A DNA stretch of 64,000 bases from Pirellulales bacterium (GCA_035656635.1 DASRSD010000183.1:1-64000); one strand, 5' to 3'. Positions 17,037-25,296 are shown, counted from the stretch's first letter. The notes: generated by a model from the sequence alone, not told the origin. Numbers and translations are program-made.

Positions 17037-18344
17037 GTGGCGACCGGAACGACTAAAAAAACCGAAGTTGGCAGCTACTTCATTGCCAATTATCCGCCGT
17101 TTTCGCAATGGACGGCCGACGCCCTGCCGGCGGTTCAAGCGGCGCTGCATGCGCCGCCGGCCGATGTTCCCTTGGGGCTGTATTTGCATATTCCGTTTTG
17201 CCGCAAGCGCTGCAAGTTTTGCTATTTCCGCGTGTATACCGATAAAAACGCGGCGGAAGTGGAGCAATACGTAGCGGCTTTGGCGCGCGAAATTGAACTC
17301 GTGAGCAAGCTGCCGGTGATGGGCGGGCGGCCGTTCCGGTTTGTCTATTTCGGCGGCGGCACGCCGTCGTTTTTGAGCGCCAAGCAATTGACGTCGCTCG
17401 TCGATCGGTTGCGGGCCAACATCCGTTGGGATCGGGCCGAGGAAGTTACGTTTGAATGCGAACCCGGCACGCTCTCGGAGCCCAAAGTAAAAACGCTGCG
17501 CGATTTAGGCGTGACACGCATTAGCTTGGGCGTCGAAAACTTCGGCGATTCCATTTTAGAAGAGAACGGCCGGGCTCATTTGTCGGCGGAAATCGCGAAG
17601 GCTTGGCAGTGGATTGTGGATGCCGGTTTTCCCAACACGAACATCGATTTAATTTCCGGCATGGTGGGTGAAACATGGGAAAATTGGCGCGACACCGTGC
17701 GGCGGACCATCGATTGCTCGCCCGACAGCGTGACCATTTATCAAATGGAGTTGCCGTTCAACACGGTGTACTCCAAAGACGTTTTAGGCAATCACACCGA
17801 AACGCCCGTGGCCGATTGGCCGACGAAGCGGGCCTGGGTGGATTATGCCTTCGATGAGTTATGCGCCGTCGGCTACAGCGTTTCCAGTGCGTACACGCTG
17901 GTGAAAGACAAACGGAAAGTGAATTTCAGCTACCGCGATAATTTGTGGCGTGGCAGCGATTTGCTGGCCACGGGCGTGGCCAGCTTTGGGCACGTCTCCG
18001 GAGTGCACTACCAAAATTTAGCGGAATGGCCCCAATATGTGGGTGCGCTGGATCGCGGCGAATTGCCCCTGTGGCGCGGCATGCAGCCGACGGCACATCA
18101 GCGGCTGGTGCGCGAAATGATTTTACAACTCAAAACGGGCCAACTGGAGGCGGGCTATTTTCGCGACAAATTCGGCGTCGATATTTTGGAGCAGTGGCGA
18201 GAGGTGTGGCAGGAATACGTGGCGGACGAGCTGTTGGCCCTGGACGGCGACCGCATTCAATTGACCCGCGCCGGCTTGCTACAGGTGGATGCACTGTTGC
18301 CAGCATTTTTTGAGCCCGAACATCGTGGGGTGCGGTACACGTAA
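17037..18344 (+). CDS. Radical SAM protein, coproporphyrinogen III oxidase-like
   Basis: 435 residues from GTG 17037, with GGGAGGGAA about 10 bases upstream. The 4Fe-4S motif CRKRCKFC is embedded in LHIPFCRKRCKFCYF near residue 50. HemN/HemW-family landmarks FVYFGGGTPS, FECEPGTLS, ISLGVENF and NIDLISGMVGETWENW follow, with a winged-helix-like C-terminus. The variant CYFRVYTDKN and the neighbours (polyprenyl synthase, chorismate-lyase-like protein) argue against a plain heme role. It may be a HemW-like protein or act on an aromatic or prenylated substrate (inference). Confidence 0.8.
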   Translation: MATGTTKKTEVGSYFIANYPPFSQWTADALPAVQAALHAPPADVPLGLYLHIPFCRKRCKFCYFRVYTDKNAAEVEQYVAALAREIELVSKLPVMGGRPFRFVYFGGGTPSFLSAKQLTSLVDRLRANIRWDRAEEVTFECEPGTLSEPKVKTLRDLGVTRISLGVENFGDSILEENGRAHLSAEIAKAWQWIVDAGFPNTNIDLISGMVGETWENWRDTVRRTIDCSPDSVTIYQMELPFNTVYSKDVLGNHTETPVADWPTKRAWVDYAFDELCAVGYSVSSAYTLVKDKRKVNFSYRDNLWRGSDLLATGVASFGHVSGVHYQNLAEWPQYVGALDRGELPLWRGMQPTAHQRLVREMILQLKTGQLEAGYFRDKFGVDILEQWREVWQEYVADELLALDGDRIQLTRAGLLQVDALLPAFFEPEHRGVRYT

Positions 18345-18499
18345 GGGCTGTGAAAGCGGAGTGATTCGCAGTATTACGCCGGCAGAATGTTGGGGAAAGT
18401 CTGCGCAACCGGCCGAATACCATCTTTTCTTGTGGCTTCAAACGTGTAGCATTAGACGGAACGTGAATTGACCGGCCGCGGCTTTTCAGGAAATTTACT

Positions 18500-19732
18500 T
18501 TGGCGACTGCATTACCCCAATCTGTCCGGGCGGATGGAAGTTTGTCGTCGGCGACAAAATCTGCGTTGAATCGCCGGTGTGCGGCTAGCGGCGCGGCGTA
18601 TAGTCGGTTGCTGGAAGCAGCCGCGGCAATGTTCTTGCCGCAGGAATTGGAGCGGTTGGCGCCTCGCTTACATGCCGCAACCAGCGGGGGCCGCACGCAT
18701 CCGGAGCGGCTTAACGGCCAGGGCGTGCAACATTTGGATCCGCTGTCGGCGACCGAAGCCATGGCCTACGATTTTTTGGCCAAAGGCGGCAAGCATTCGC
18801 GGCCATTCATTACGTTGGCGGCGTATCACGCCTTGGCGGAGAATGTGAATGTCTCCGGCAGCACTACTGGCGGCAGCGCGGCAAACGTGGGGGATGAATC
18901 TAAGCCCATCGCCTTGCCCGATGCCGTGAAGCGCTGCGCTTTGTCGATCGAAACGTTTCACAAGGCGTCGCTGGTGCACGACGATATTGAGGATAACGAC
19001 GAGTTCCGTTACGGCACGCCCACGCTGCATCGCAAATACGGCACGCCCACGGCCATTAACGTGGGCGATTATTTGATTGGGCTGGGCTACCGGTTGGTCA
19101 GCCGCGAGGCGAAGTCGCTGGGGCCGGAAGTGGTCAGCGACATTTTGGATCGAATTGCCGATGCCCACATGAAGCTGAGCGCAGGGCAGGGCGCCGAGTT
19201 GTTGTGGCGCGATTCGCACAACAAACAGCTCACCCCGCAAGATACGCTCCGCATTTACGCTCTGAAAACCGCGCCCGCCTTCGAAGCGGCGTTGCATACC
19301 GGCTTACGTTTGGCCGGCCCGGCCGAGCACTACTTGGAGCCCGTCGGTCAATTTGCGCGCAATTTGGGCATCGCCTTTCAAATCATCAACGACCAGAACG
19401 ATTGGTTGGGCGATAATCACAATAAACTGTTGGTCGCCGGCGATGTCATCGGCGGCCGCCCCACTTTGCTGTGGGCTTTAGCATTGGAAGGTTTGGCGGC
19501 GGGAAATCGCAGTGAATTGGAAACCTTGGTCAGCGAGCTTCCCTTGTCGGATGAAAAGCTATGCGAAATCCGCCGGCTGTACGAAGAGGCGGGCGCTTTT
19601 CAGAAAGCCGATCGCCTGGTCGAAAAGCATCAACAACGGGCCGAGGCGTTGGCCGCGGAAATCGAGCCCGAGCCGCTACGGCGATTGTTTTTCCATTTGA
19701 TCGACATGGTATTGGAGCGCCGGCGGAGTTAA
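18500..19732 (+). CDS. Polyprenyl diphosphate synthase family protein
   Basis: 410 residues from a TTG start, longer than the usual ~320 because of an N-terminal extension of about 75 residues. GGKHSRP near residue 92 matches the substrate-binding GGKR(L)RP motif, and the first Asp-rich motif is HDDIEDND. The second Asp-rich motif reads INDQNDWLGD, with asparagine in place of the first aspartate. It should condense isopentenyl diphosphate onto an allylic diphosphate in the cytoplasm, though the altered motif could change chain length or activity. It lies between the radical SAM and chorismate-lyase-like genes. Confidence 0.85.
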   Translation: MATALPQSVRADGSLSSATKSALNRRCAASGAAYSRLLEAAAAMFLPQELERLAPRLHAATSGGRTHPERLNGQGVQHLDPLSATEAMAYDFLAKGGKHSRPFITLAAYHALAENVNVSGSTTGGSAANVGDESKPIALPDAVKRCALSIETFHKASLVHDDIEDNDEFRYGTPTLHRKYGTPTAINVGDYLIGLGYRLVSREAKSLGPEVVSDILDRIADAHMKLSAGQGAELLWRDSHNKQLTPQDTLRIYALKTAPAFEAALHTGLRLAGPAEHYLEPVGQFARNLGIAFQIINDQNDWLGDNHNKLLVAGDVIGGRPTLLWALALEGLAAGNRSELETLVSELPLSDEKLCEIRRLYEEAGAFQKADRLVEKHQQRAEALAAEIEPEPLRRLFFHLIDMVLERRRS

Positions 19733-19751
19733 GATCGATGTCAGAGAGGCT

Positions 19752-20372
19752 TTGTTCCGTTTGAAGTTCCCACCGTTCGCTCCGCCTGCTGCCTACCGTT
19801 TACCGCCTACCGTTTTGCCGCCTGTGCCCACTCGCCGCGTCAACGCTGAGTTATCGGACCTCGTCGAGTTGTTTTATGATTCGCCTGTCGCGCTGGGCAA
19901 ATTAGAGGAGACGGCCGCGGCCGAAGTTCCCCCGCCGTATCATCAGTTGCTGGTACATAACCATCACATGACGGTTACCGTCGAGGAGTTTTACGGCAGC
20001 CCGGTGGATGTGAAAGTACTGGAAAGAAAACGCAGCGGAACAATCTATGCGCGGCGAATTCTCTTAGCCCGCCAAACCGATGGGCGGATTGTGCAGTTCG
20101 GCATTGTACGGCTCAATTTCGAGTTTCTTAGCCCTGAAGTGCGGCAAGAAATCGAAAGCCAGCAGACGCCGCTGGGGCGGATTTTGGTTCGCCACAACGT
20201 ATTGCGGGAAATCGAGCTGGTCAGGCTGTGGCGCGTGCAGCCAGGGAGCGATTTGTGCCGCCTGCTGGCCATTGGGCCAGAACAATTCACGTATGGGCGC
20301 ACCGCCATTATTCACTGCAACGGCGAGCCGGCGGTAGAATTGCTGGAGATCCTTGCGCCCGTTGATGTTTAG
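19752..20372 (+). CDS. Chorismate lyase-like protein (UbiC/DUF98 fold)
   Basis: 206 residues from the earliest TTG; the true start may be later. The core resembles chorismate pyruvate-lyase relatives: LLVHNHHMTVTVEEFYGSPV, VKVLERKRSGTIYARRILL and TPLGRILVRHN. UbiC converts chorismate to 4-hydroxybenzoate and pyruvate; DUF98 relatives bind related compounds. Planctomycetes normally use menaquinone, so a ubiquinone role is unlikely. Adjacent to a polyprenyl synthase, an aromatic-plus-prenyl product is a possible reading (inference). The first 25 residues are Pro-rich and partly repeat-derived (CCTACCGTTTACCGCC). Confidence 0.6.
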   Translation: MFRLKFPPFAPPAAYRLPPTVLPPVPTRRVNAELSDLVELFYDSPVALGKLEETAAAEVPPPYHQLLVHNHHMTVTVEEFYGSPVDVKVLERKRSGTIYARRILLARQTDGRIVQFGIVRLNFEFLSPEVRQEIESQQTPLGRILVRHNVLREIELVRLWRVQPGSDLCRLLAIGPEQFTYGRTAIIHCNGEPAVELLEILAPVDV

Positions 20373-20401
20373 CCGCCGGGCTTGCCCGGCGAAGGCGCCA
20401 C

Positions 20402-21784
20402 ATGACTCCGCAGGCAACCACAATGATTCAACCGCCGGAAATGCCTGGCTCTAAGGGTGCCGGGTCGTCACTGCGGATTGTGTATCTCACCGCCGGGGCA
20501 GCCACGCGCTATTGCGGTTCCTGCTTGCACGACAACGGTTTGGCGAAAGCATTAGCAGAGTTGGGCGAGGATATTTTGCTGGTGCCCGCCTATACGCCGC
20601 TGCGCACCGATGAAGAAAATGTCAGTTTGAATCGTGTGTTTTTCGGCGGCGTGAATGTGTATTTGCAACAGAACTCTTCGGTGTTCAGGCACACCCCCTG
20701 GTTTTTGGATCGCTGGTTCGATTCGCCCAAGTTCCTTAACTGGCTCGCGCAGCGCAGTGCCGGCATGGAATTCGCCAAGCTCGGCGCACTGACCGTTTCC
20801 ACACTGCAAGGCGAACAAGGCCGACAGCGGAAAGAACTCGAAAAGCTGCTGCAGTGGCTAGAGCAAGAGGGGCGGCCGGAAGTCATTCATCTTTCCAATG
20901 CACTGCTCTTGGGCATGGCCGGCCGGCTGCGCAAAAAACTGAATGTGCCCATCGTGTGCGGCCTGGCAGGCGAAGATTTGTTTTTGGAACAATTGAGCGA
21001 GCCGTACTACAGCCAGGCGCGGCAGTTGCTACGCGAGCGCGCCAAGGATGTCGACGTGTTCGTGGCGTATAATCGCTACTTCGCGGATTTCATGGCCGAT
21101 TATTTGGGCATTCCGCGCAGCCGGATTGAGGTGATTCGTCACGGGCTGCATTTGGCCGGACACGGCGAGCGCCAGACTAGCCAACCCGGCCAAGCGTTTA
21201 CCGTTGGTTACTTTTCTCGCATTGCGCCGGAGAAGGGCCTGCATTTATTGATTGAGGCGTTTGCATTATTGCGAGCCGATGGGTCTGGCGCGCCGCTGCC
21301 GCCCCTGCGATTGAAGGCCGCCGGTTACAAATCGTCGGGCGACGAGCAATATTTTCAATCGATTTTAAAGCGCGTGCAGCAATTGGGCTTGGCCGACCAG
21401 TTTGAATTTACTGGCGAATTGGACCGTGCCGGGAAAATTGCGTTTTTGCAATCGCTGGATGTGATGAGCGTGCCGACCGTGTATCGGGAAAGCAAAGGGC
21501 TTTCGATCTTGGAATCGCTGGCCAATGGCGTGCCGGTGGTGGTGCCGCGGCACGGTTCTTTCCCGGAAATCATCGAGCACACCGGCGGCGGGCTGTTGTG
21601 CGAAGCCGAAAACCCCGCCGATCTGGCCGCTAAATTGCGCGAATATGTTTTGAATCCTGCGCTGGCCGCCGATCACGGCCGCCGCGGGCGGGAAGTCATT
21701 CACACCCATTACACCGCCGCGCAGATGGCCCAGGAACACCGGAGCTTGTATCGCCAAGTGAGTACGGCAGCAAGGAAGCAGTGA
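20402..21784 (+). CDS. Glycosyltransferase family 4 protein
   Basis: 460 residues. GT-B fold features: N-terminal RIVYLTAGAATRYCGSCLHDNGLAKALAELG, central VDVFVAYNRYFADFMADYLGI, and the C-terminal donor-binding domain with YFSRIAPEKGLHLLIEAF and the E-x7-E-like stretch ESKGLSILESLANGVPVVVP. It transfers a sugar from a nucleotide donor to an unknown acceptor, probably in envelope or exopolysaccharide synthesis. It starts 29 bases after the chorismate-lyase-like gene and may be in the same operon. Confidence 0.9.
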   Translation: MTPQATTMIQPPEMPGSKGAGSSLRIVYLTAGAATRYCGSCLHDNGLAKALAELGEDILLVPAYTPLRTDEENVSLNRVFFGGVNVYLQQNSSVFRHTPWFLDRWFDSPKFLNWLAQRSAGMEFAKLGALTVSTLQGEQGRQRKELEKLLQWLEQEGRPEVIHLSNALLLGMAGRLRKKLNVPIVCGLAGEDLFLEQLSEPYYSQARQLLRERAKDVDVFVAYNRYFADFMADYLGIPRSRIEVIRHGLHLAGHGERQTSQPGQAFTVGYFSRIAPEKGLHLLIEAFALLRADGSGAPLPPLRLKAAGYKSSGDEQYFQSILKRVQQLGLADQFEFTGELDRAGKIAFLQSLDVMSVPTVYRESKGLSILESLANGVPVVVPRHGSFPEIIEHTGGGLLCEAENPADLAAKLREYVLNPALAADHGRRGREVIHTHYTAAQMAQEHRSLYRQVSTAARKQ

Positions 21785-21808
21785 CGAGTGGTGACGGAAG
21801 CTTCCCTC

Positions 21809-22084
21809 TCAGTCCAATCCTCGACGTTTGAGAAAGCGGACGTTGAGCACTTGAACGAGCAAGTCGGGCTCATTGACTTTATAGGTAATTACCAGGGGCG
21901 GCACAAATAGAATGCGCAGCGACTCCACTCCGCGAGATTCTCCTTGATCAGCGGGATCAACACGCAGCAACTCATCGAGTTTGCTGGCGCCCGCGTTGAT
22001 GCTCGAGCGTTGTTGTGGGTAATCGAGCCAGAACTGCCCCAACGCGCCAAGTGCCATGTGGCTCCAGCGAATTTGAAAATTCAC
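21809..22084 (-). CDS. ParE/RelE-like toxin candidate
   Basis: 91 residues from GTG 22084, overlapping the upstream gene's stop by 4 bases (GTGA). The sequence VNFQIRWSHMALGALGQFW and the end LVITYKVNEPDLLVQVLNVRFLKRR fit the compact alpha-beta RelE/ParE fold, where the C-terminal strands carry basic residues. RelE-type toxins cleave mRNA at the ribosome and ParE types act on gyrase; which applies is not visible. The short coupled upstream partner supports a toxin-antitoxin arrangement. Confidence 0.65.
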   Translation of the reverse strand: MNFQIRWSHMALGALGQFWLDYPQQRSSINAGASKLDELLRVDPADQGESRGVESLRILFVPPLVITYKVNEPDLLVQVLNVRFLKRRGLD

Positions 22085-22317
22085 TGAAGGCTCTCCAGAT
22101 GACGCAATACTTCGGCGGTTGTGTGCCACTCCGACGATTGTTCGATCTTGCGATATTCTTCGGGGCTTAAATCCGGGCCGACAATTTCATAATCGCTGGA
22201 TTCAATCGCCGGCACAAAATAGCCGAGCTTTTTTCCGGAAGCATCACACAGATTTACAGGATGCGGCAAGCCCGCCAGCTGCGCGGCCAACTCGGCGGGA
22301 ATAACGAAATTACCCAT
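22081..22317 (-). CDS. Antitoxin-like small protein
   Basis: 78 residues. Begins MGNFVIPAELAAQLAGLP, contains a strand-rich part (VNLCDASGKKLGYFVPAIES) and ends in an acidic helical tail (LSPEEYRKIEQSSEW...). Small size, translational coupling to the ParE/RelE-like gene and the acidic tail fit an antitoxin. No HTH or ribbon-helix-helix is obvious. Confidence 0.6.
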   Translation of the reverse strand: MGNFVIPAELAAQLAGLPHPVNLCDASGKKLGYFVPAIESSDYEIVGPDLSPEEYRKIEQSSEWHTTAEVLRHLESLQ

Positions 22318-22742
22318 CAGTGGATTCCTATTAGCAACCGTAAAAACCAGCGCTTCTAAAACTTATATGATTATATCGCCAGGGCTGCCAAGTAGCACGT
22401 TTAGCGTTTAGATCGCAGTGCCGAGCATGGGCCGGTGGCGGAAGCTGCTGGTGCCTTCCCCAACCTAAAAACCGGCAAAGCTTTGCGGCTTACCACGGGA
22501 GGGGTGGGCCTAGTGTCCGCGGAAGGTCGACGGTAGTCGTCGCCGGCATTTTCGGACTTTCTAGATCGTTTTTATCACACAGACATTGCGGCTTGCGCCG
22601 GGGGCACGCTACACTTTTAGTAGCCGGTCAAGCGGCGCCAGTGGCCCTCGGGGAGCCAAGCCACGGCGTCCTCGGTTCAGTTCACGTCTCGTTTTGAAGA
22701 AGTGCTGGCTTCGCTCGTGTGCTCCCTTGTAGAAGGTGTTCG
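22318..22742. other. Intergenic region upstream of RRM gene
   Basis: 425 bases between divergent genes. A possible promoter lies at 22586-22615, leaving a leader of about 120 bases before the RRM start. Otherwise I see no gene, RNA or repeat I can name. Confidence 0.5.
22586..22615 (+). promoter_or_regulatory. Possible promoter for RRM gene, TTGCGG-N18-TACACT
   Basis: -35 TTGCGG and -10 TACACT with an 18-base spacer. Only half of the -35 matches consensus. A ~120-base leader would follow, as often seen for cold-responsive RNA-binding protein genes. Confidence 0.35.
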
Positions 22743-23063
22743 ATGGGTCGACGGATTTATGTAGGGAATCTTCCCTGGTCAACCACTTCCTCGGAATTGC
22801 AAGACATGTTTGCAGAACACGGCGGCGTGAAAAACGCTGAAGTGATTTCCGATCGCGAAACCGGCCGCTCCCGCGGTTTTGGTTTTGTCGAAATGGAATC
22901 CGATGAAGCGATGAATGCCGCCATTGCCGCGATGAACGGCAAAGACATGGGCGGCCGCGCTTTAACGGTCAACGAAGCGCGGGAACGCACCCCGCGCCCC
23001 GCCGGTGGCGGTGGTGGCCGTGGCGGTTATGGTGGCGGCGGCGGCGGTTACGGCCGGCGTTAA
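22743..23063 (+). CDS. Glycine-rich RRM RNA-binding protein
   Basis: 106 residues from ATG 22743, with AGAAGG upstream. One RRM domain with RNP2 (IYVGNL) near residue 4 and RNP1 (RGFGFVEM) near residue 43, then a Gly/Arg-rich tail (GGGGGRGGYGGGGGGYGRR). Bacterial RRM proteins of this kind bind single-stranded RNA and are frequently cold-induced. A strong terminator follows, so it is probably a single-gene transcript. Confidence 0.95.
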   Translation: MGRRIYVGNLPWSTTSSELQDMFAEHGGVKNAEVISDRETGRSRGFGFVEMESDEAMNAAIAAMNGKDMGGRALTVNEARERTPRPAGGGGGRGGYGGGGGGYGRR

Positions 23064-23172
23064 ACCGTTTTTGCGGCGGCAGCACTGGCTGCTACCACCG
23101 CAAGTAGCCTGGCGTCAAAATCGCCATATTGTTTGTGAGGGTAGTTGACGGAGAGTTAACTTGACCATCACC

Positions 23173-23217
23173 TCGCCCCCGGTTGGCAAGCTGCCCACCG
23201 GGGGCGAATTGTTTTTA
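23173..23217 (+). terminator. Rho-independent terminator after RRM gene
   Basis: Perfect 11-base stem TCGCCCCCGGT / ACCGGGGGCGA with a 13-base loop, followed by ATTGTTTTTA. Confidence 0.85.
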
Positions 23218-23227
23218 GGGGGGATAA

Positions 23228-23307
23228 GTGCCTGGGTGTCTAAGTGTCTGGTTTTATTGCTGGAGCTTAAGGCTATTCAGACACTCAGACACGTAGGCAC
23301 CAGGCAC
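23228..23307. repeat. 80-bp imperfect palindrome
   Basis: Arms GTGCCTGGGTGTCTAAGTGT and its imperfect complement ending GGCACCAGGCAC. It lies between the RRM terminator and the 134-bp element. Confidence 0.7.
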
Positions 23308-23311
23308 CTTT

Positions 23312-23445
23312 GGTAGTGATGCATTTTGCAGTGAACTGCATTGGGTGGCCGGGGTCGAGTGCCGCCGAGCCCCCGGAATGCTGCCCGCTGGGGGCTCCCT
23401 TCGGTCGACCCCAGCCACCCTGCGGAAGCAAAGTGCATCACGACC
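23312..23445. repeat. 134-bp element with terminal inverted repeats, copy 1
   Basis: Ends GGTAGTGATGCATTTTGC and GCAAAGTGCATCACGACC are imperfect inverted repeats. Internal complementary blocks (GGGGTCGA/TCGACCCC, GAGCCCCC/GGGGGCTC) allow a single long hairpin. Copy 2 at 42561-42694 matches at 131 of 134 positions. Confidence 0.9.
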
Positions 23446-23535
23446 GGCGCCTTTTTACCGCTAGATTTCCGCTGCTGATTCCGGTATCTTAGGGAGTTTG
23501 ATTCCCCCTCACTGTTTGGAAGCGCAGAACTCGCC

Positions 23536-23820
23536 ATGCCTCGATTTGGTTTTCGTGATAAGAAGAAAATGCCTCTGCGGAAGCGGGCCAAGCCCAAGAT
23601 CCGCACCAAGAAAAAAGACCCCATCTTCATCGACGGCAAGCGGCCGCGCCCGCTTTTTGTCGATTACAAAGATTTGGACCTGCTGAACAAGCTCACCAAT
23701 CGCCAAGGCAAAATTGTCAGCCGCCGCAAAAGCGGTTGCACCGCCGCCAGCCAACACGCCATTACCCTGGCCGTTAAACGGGCCCGCTTCATGGCGCTGT
23801 TGCCGTACGTGGGCGAATAG
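23536..23820 (+). CDS. rpsR: 30S ribosomal protein S18
   Basis: 94 residues. The S18 core is clear: FVDYKDLDLLNKLTNRQGKI, then SRRKSGCTAASQHAITLAV and KRARFMALLPY at the end. The basic N-terminal extension (MPRFGFRDKKKMPLRKRAK) is somewhat long. S18 binds S6 and the platform of the small subunit. Here the usual neighbours rpsF, ssb and rplI are absent, so the gene is detached from its common cluster. A GGAAG site precedes the ATG. Confidence 0.93.
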   Translation: MPRFGFRDKKKMPLRKRAKPKIRTKKKDPIFIDGKRPRPLFVDYKDLDLLNKLTNRQGKIVSRRKSGCTAASQHAITLAVKRARFMALLPYVGE

Positions 23821-23826
23821 TTTTCA

Positions 23827-23904
23827 AGGCAGAAGGCAGACCGCAGAAAGCAGAATCGAAACTCACGATTTTGTATTTTCTGCCTTCCGCCTTCTGCCTT
23901 CTGC
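23827..23904. repeat. Palindromic AAGGCAGAAGGCAGA repeat
   Basis: Left arm AGGCAGAAGGCAGACCGCAG and right arm CTGCCTTCCGCCTTCTGCCT form an inverted repeat that fills the spacer between rpsR and the thioesterase gene. Confidence 0.75.
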
Positions 23905-23907
23905 GTT

Positions 23908-24327
23908 ATGCCATCTTTCACTGCCACGCGCCGAGTGGAATTTCGCGATACCGATGCGGCGGGCATCATGCACTTCGCCTCGTTCTTTCCATTGATGGAA
24001 TCGGTCGAGCATGAATTTCTGCGATCTCTTGGTCTGAGTGTTTTGGCCAAAGATGATAGTGGTCCGTTTAGCTGGCCACGCGTCAATGCTCAATGCGATT
24101 TTCAAAGCGCGGTGAAATTTGAAGATGTGCTAACCATCACGCTCACGATTGCTCGGCTGGGAAACAAAAGCGTGACCTATAAGTTTGAAGTCCGACAGGA
24201 AGAGCGGCCCGTGGCCGAGGGGCGCATGACCGCGGTCTGCTGCCGGCTGCCGGCGCTGGGGCACGAGTTGCAATCGATTCCCATTCCCGAAGACGTGGCC
24301 GCCAGGCTGCGGCCATATTGCGCCTGA
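23908..24327 (+). CDS. Acyl-CoA thioesterase, YbgC/FadM type
   Basis: 139 residues, a single hotdog domain. Starts RRVEFRDTDAAGIMHFASFF, where the aspartate in DTDAAGIMHF is the catalytic acid of the 4HBT/YbgC group. Middle LTITLTIARLGNKSVTYKFEV and EGRMTAVCC fit the central strands. It hydrolyses an acyl thioester in the cytoplasm; YbgC-type members often serve the Tol-Pal region, but no tol gene is nearby. The start adjoins a palindromic repeat. Confidence 0.85.
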   Translation: MPSFTATRRVEFRDTDAAGIMHFASFFPLMESVEHEFLRSLGLSVLAKDDSGPFSWPRVNAQCDFQSAVKFEDVLTITLTIARLGNKSVTYKFEVRQEERPVAEGRMTAVCCRLPALGHELQSIPIPEDVAARLRPYCA

Positions 24328-24410
24328 TCTGGTTTGGGACTGCCGCCGCGTGTAGACTTATCTCGGTATCATTCCACTAACTTGCCGCCCAAAGATTGGC
24401 ACGTTCGGTT

Positions 24411-24881
24411 ATGTCTCCTGAAGAATTGATGCGGTTGGCGATCGAGAAAACCCGGGAGGGTTTTAAGACCGGCAACAGTTGTTTCGGCTGTGCGATTGCC
24501 AAAGACGGCCAGGTTTTGGCGACGGCGCACAATACCGTGCTCACCACCATCGACAGCACGGCGCACGCCGAAGTGAATGCCATTCGGACGGCCTGCAAGC
24601 ACACCAATGCCATTTTCCTGGAAGGAGCTATGGTGGCCACCACGTGCGAGCCGTGCCCGATGTGCATGTCGGCCTTGCACTGGGCGCGGGTGGAGACGGT
24701 TTACTTTGGCGCGACCGTGCAAGATGCCGCCGATGTGGGCTTCAACGAACTGCATATCGATGCCGCTAAGATTCTTTCCATGGGGGGCAGCAAAGTGCGA
24801 ATTGTTGGCGGAATTCTGACCGACGAGTGCCGGCAAATGATGCACGATTGGAAAAAGCTGCCGACGGCGCGAACGTACTGA
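24411..24881 (+). CDS. Nucleoside/base deaminase of the cytidine deaminase fold
   Basis: 156 residues from ATG 24411; a TTG 15 bases earlier is possible. Zinc site: HAEVNAI (His ligand and proton-shuttle Glu) near residue 50 and TCEPCPMCMSAL near residue 79 (PCxxC ligands). The pattern is shared by guanine deaminase and TadA; the end (GGILTDECRQMMHDWKKL) is closer to guanine deaminase-like proteins. Substrate not decided by sequence. Confidence 0.85.
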   Translation: MSPEELMRLAIEKTREGFKTGNSCFGCAIAKDGQVLATAHNTVLTTIDSTAHAEVNAIRTACKHTNAIFLEGAMVATTCEPCPMCMSALHWARVETVYFGATVQDAADVGFNELHIDAAKILSMGGSKVRIVGGILTDECRQMMHDWKKLPTARTY

Positions 24882-24908
24882 GCGGAAATACGACTCAACG
24901 GCAGAACG

Positions 24909-25217
24909 TCACTTCTTCGCAGTATTTTTTGTCCGAGTACGTTTGCCCGCGCTCGATTTCCGGCCGTTAGGCTTGATTTTTGGCTTAGACAATAGCAGCT
25001 TTTCAAGTGTCGACGGGACCGCAAGCGCAAAAAAACGATTTGCGGAGTATCCGTAGTCTTCGCCGCTTTCGTCGATCACACGCATCAAACCATGGTTTGT
25101 TGCATCGTTGTCGGGAACGACTTGATACAGCTTGCCAATTTCCAAAGAGGCGCGATACCCAGCGTTATCGACGCAAACTGCAAACACTGGAGATTCTCTC
25201 TTTCTGATCATGTTCAA
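24909..25217 (-). CDS. Hypothetical small protein
   Basis: 102 residues, not recognised. Residues 8-70 look strand-rich and SH3-like (VFAVCVDNAGYRASLEIGKLYQVV, DYGYSANRFFAL). The C-terminal 30 residues are strongly basic (KPKIKPNGRKSSAGKRTRTK). Could bind nucleic acid, but nothing proves it. It starts from ATG 25217 or possibly ATG 25211. Confidence 0.55.
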   Translation of the reverse strand: MNMIRKRESPVFAVCVDNAGYRASLEIGKLYQVVPDNDATNHGLMRVIDESGEDYGYSANRFFALAVPSTLEKLLLSKPKIKPNGRKSSAGKRTRTKNTAKK

Positions 25218-25296
25218 TCCAAGAACGGCAATTTAAGTTTCATTTCGCGACGGCCTATGCCATGGGCCAGATACCAATGGATTTTACAGAGTCAGC

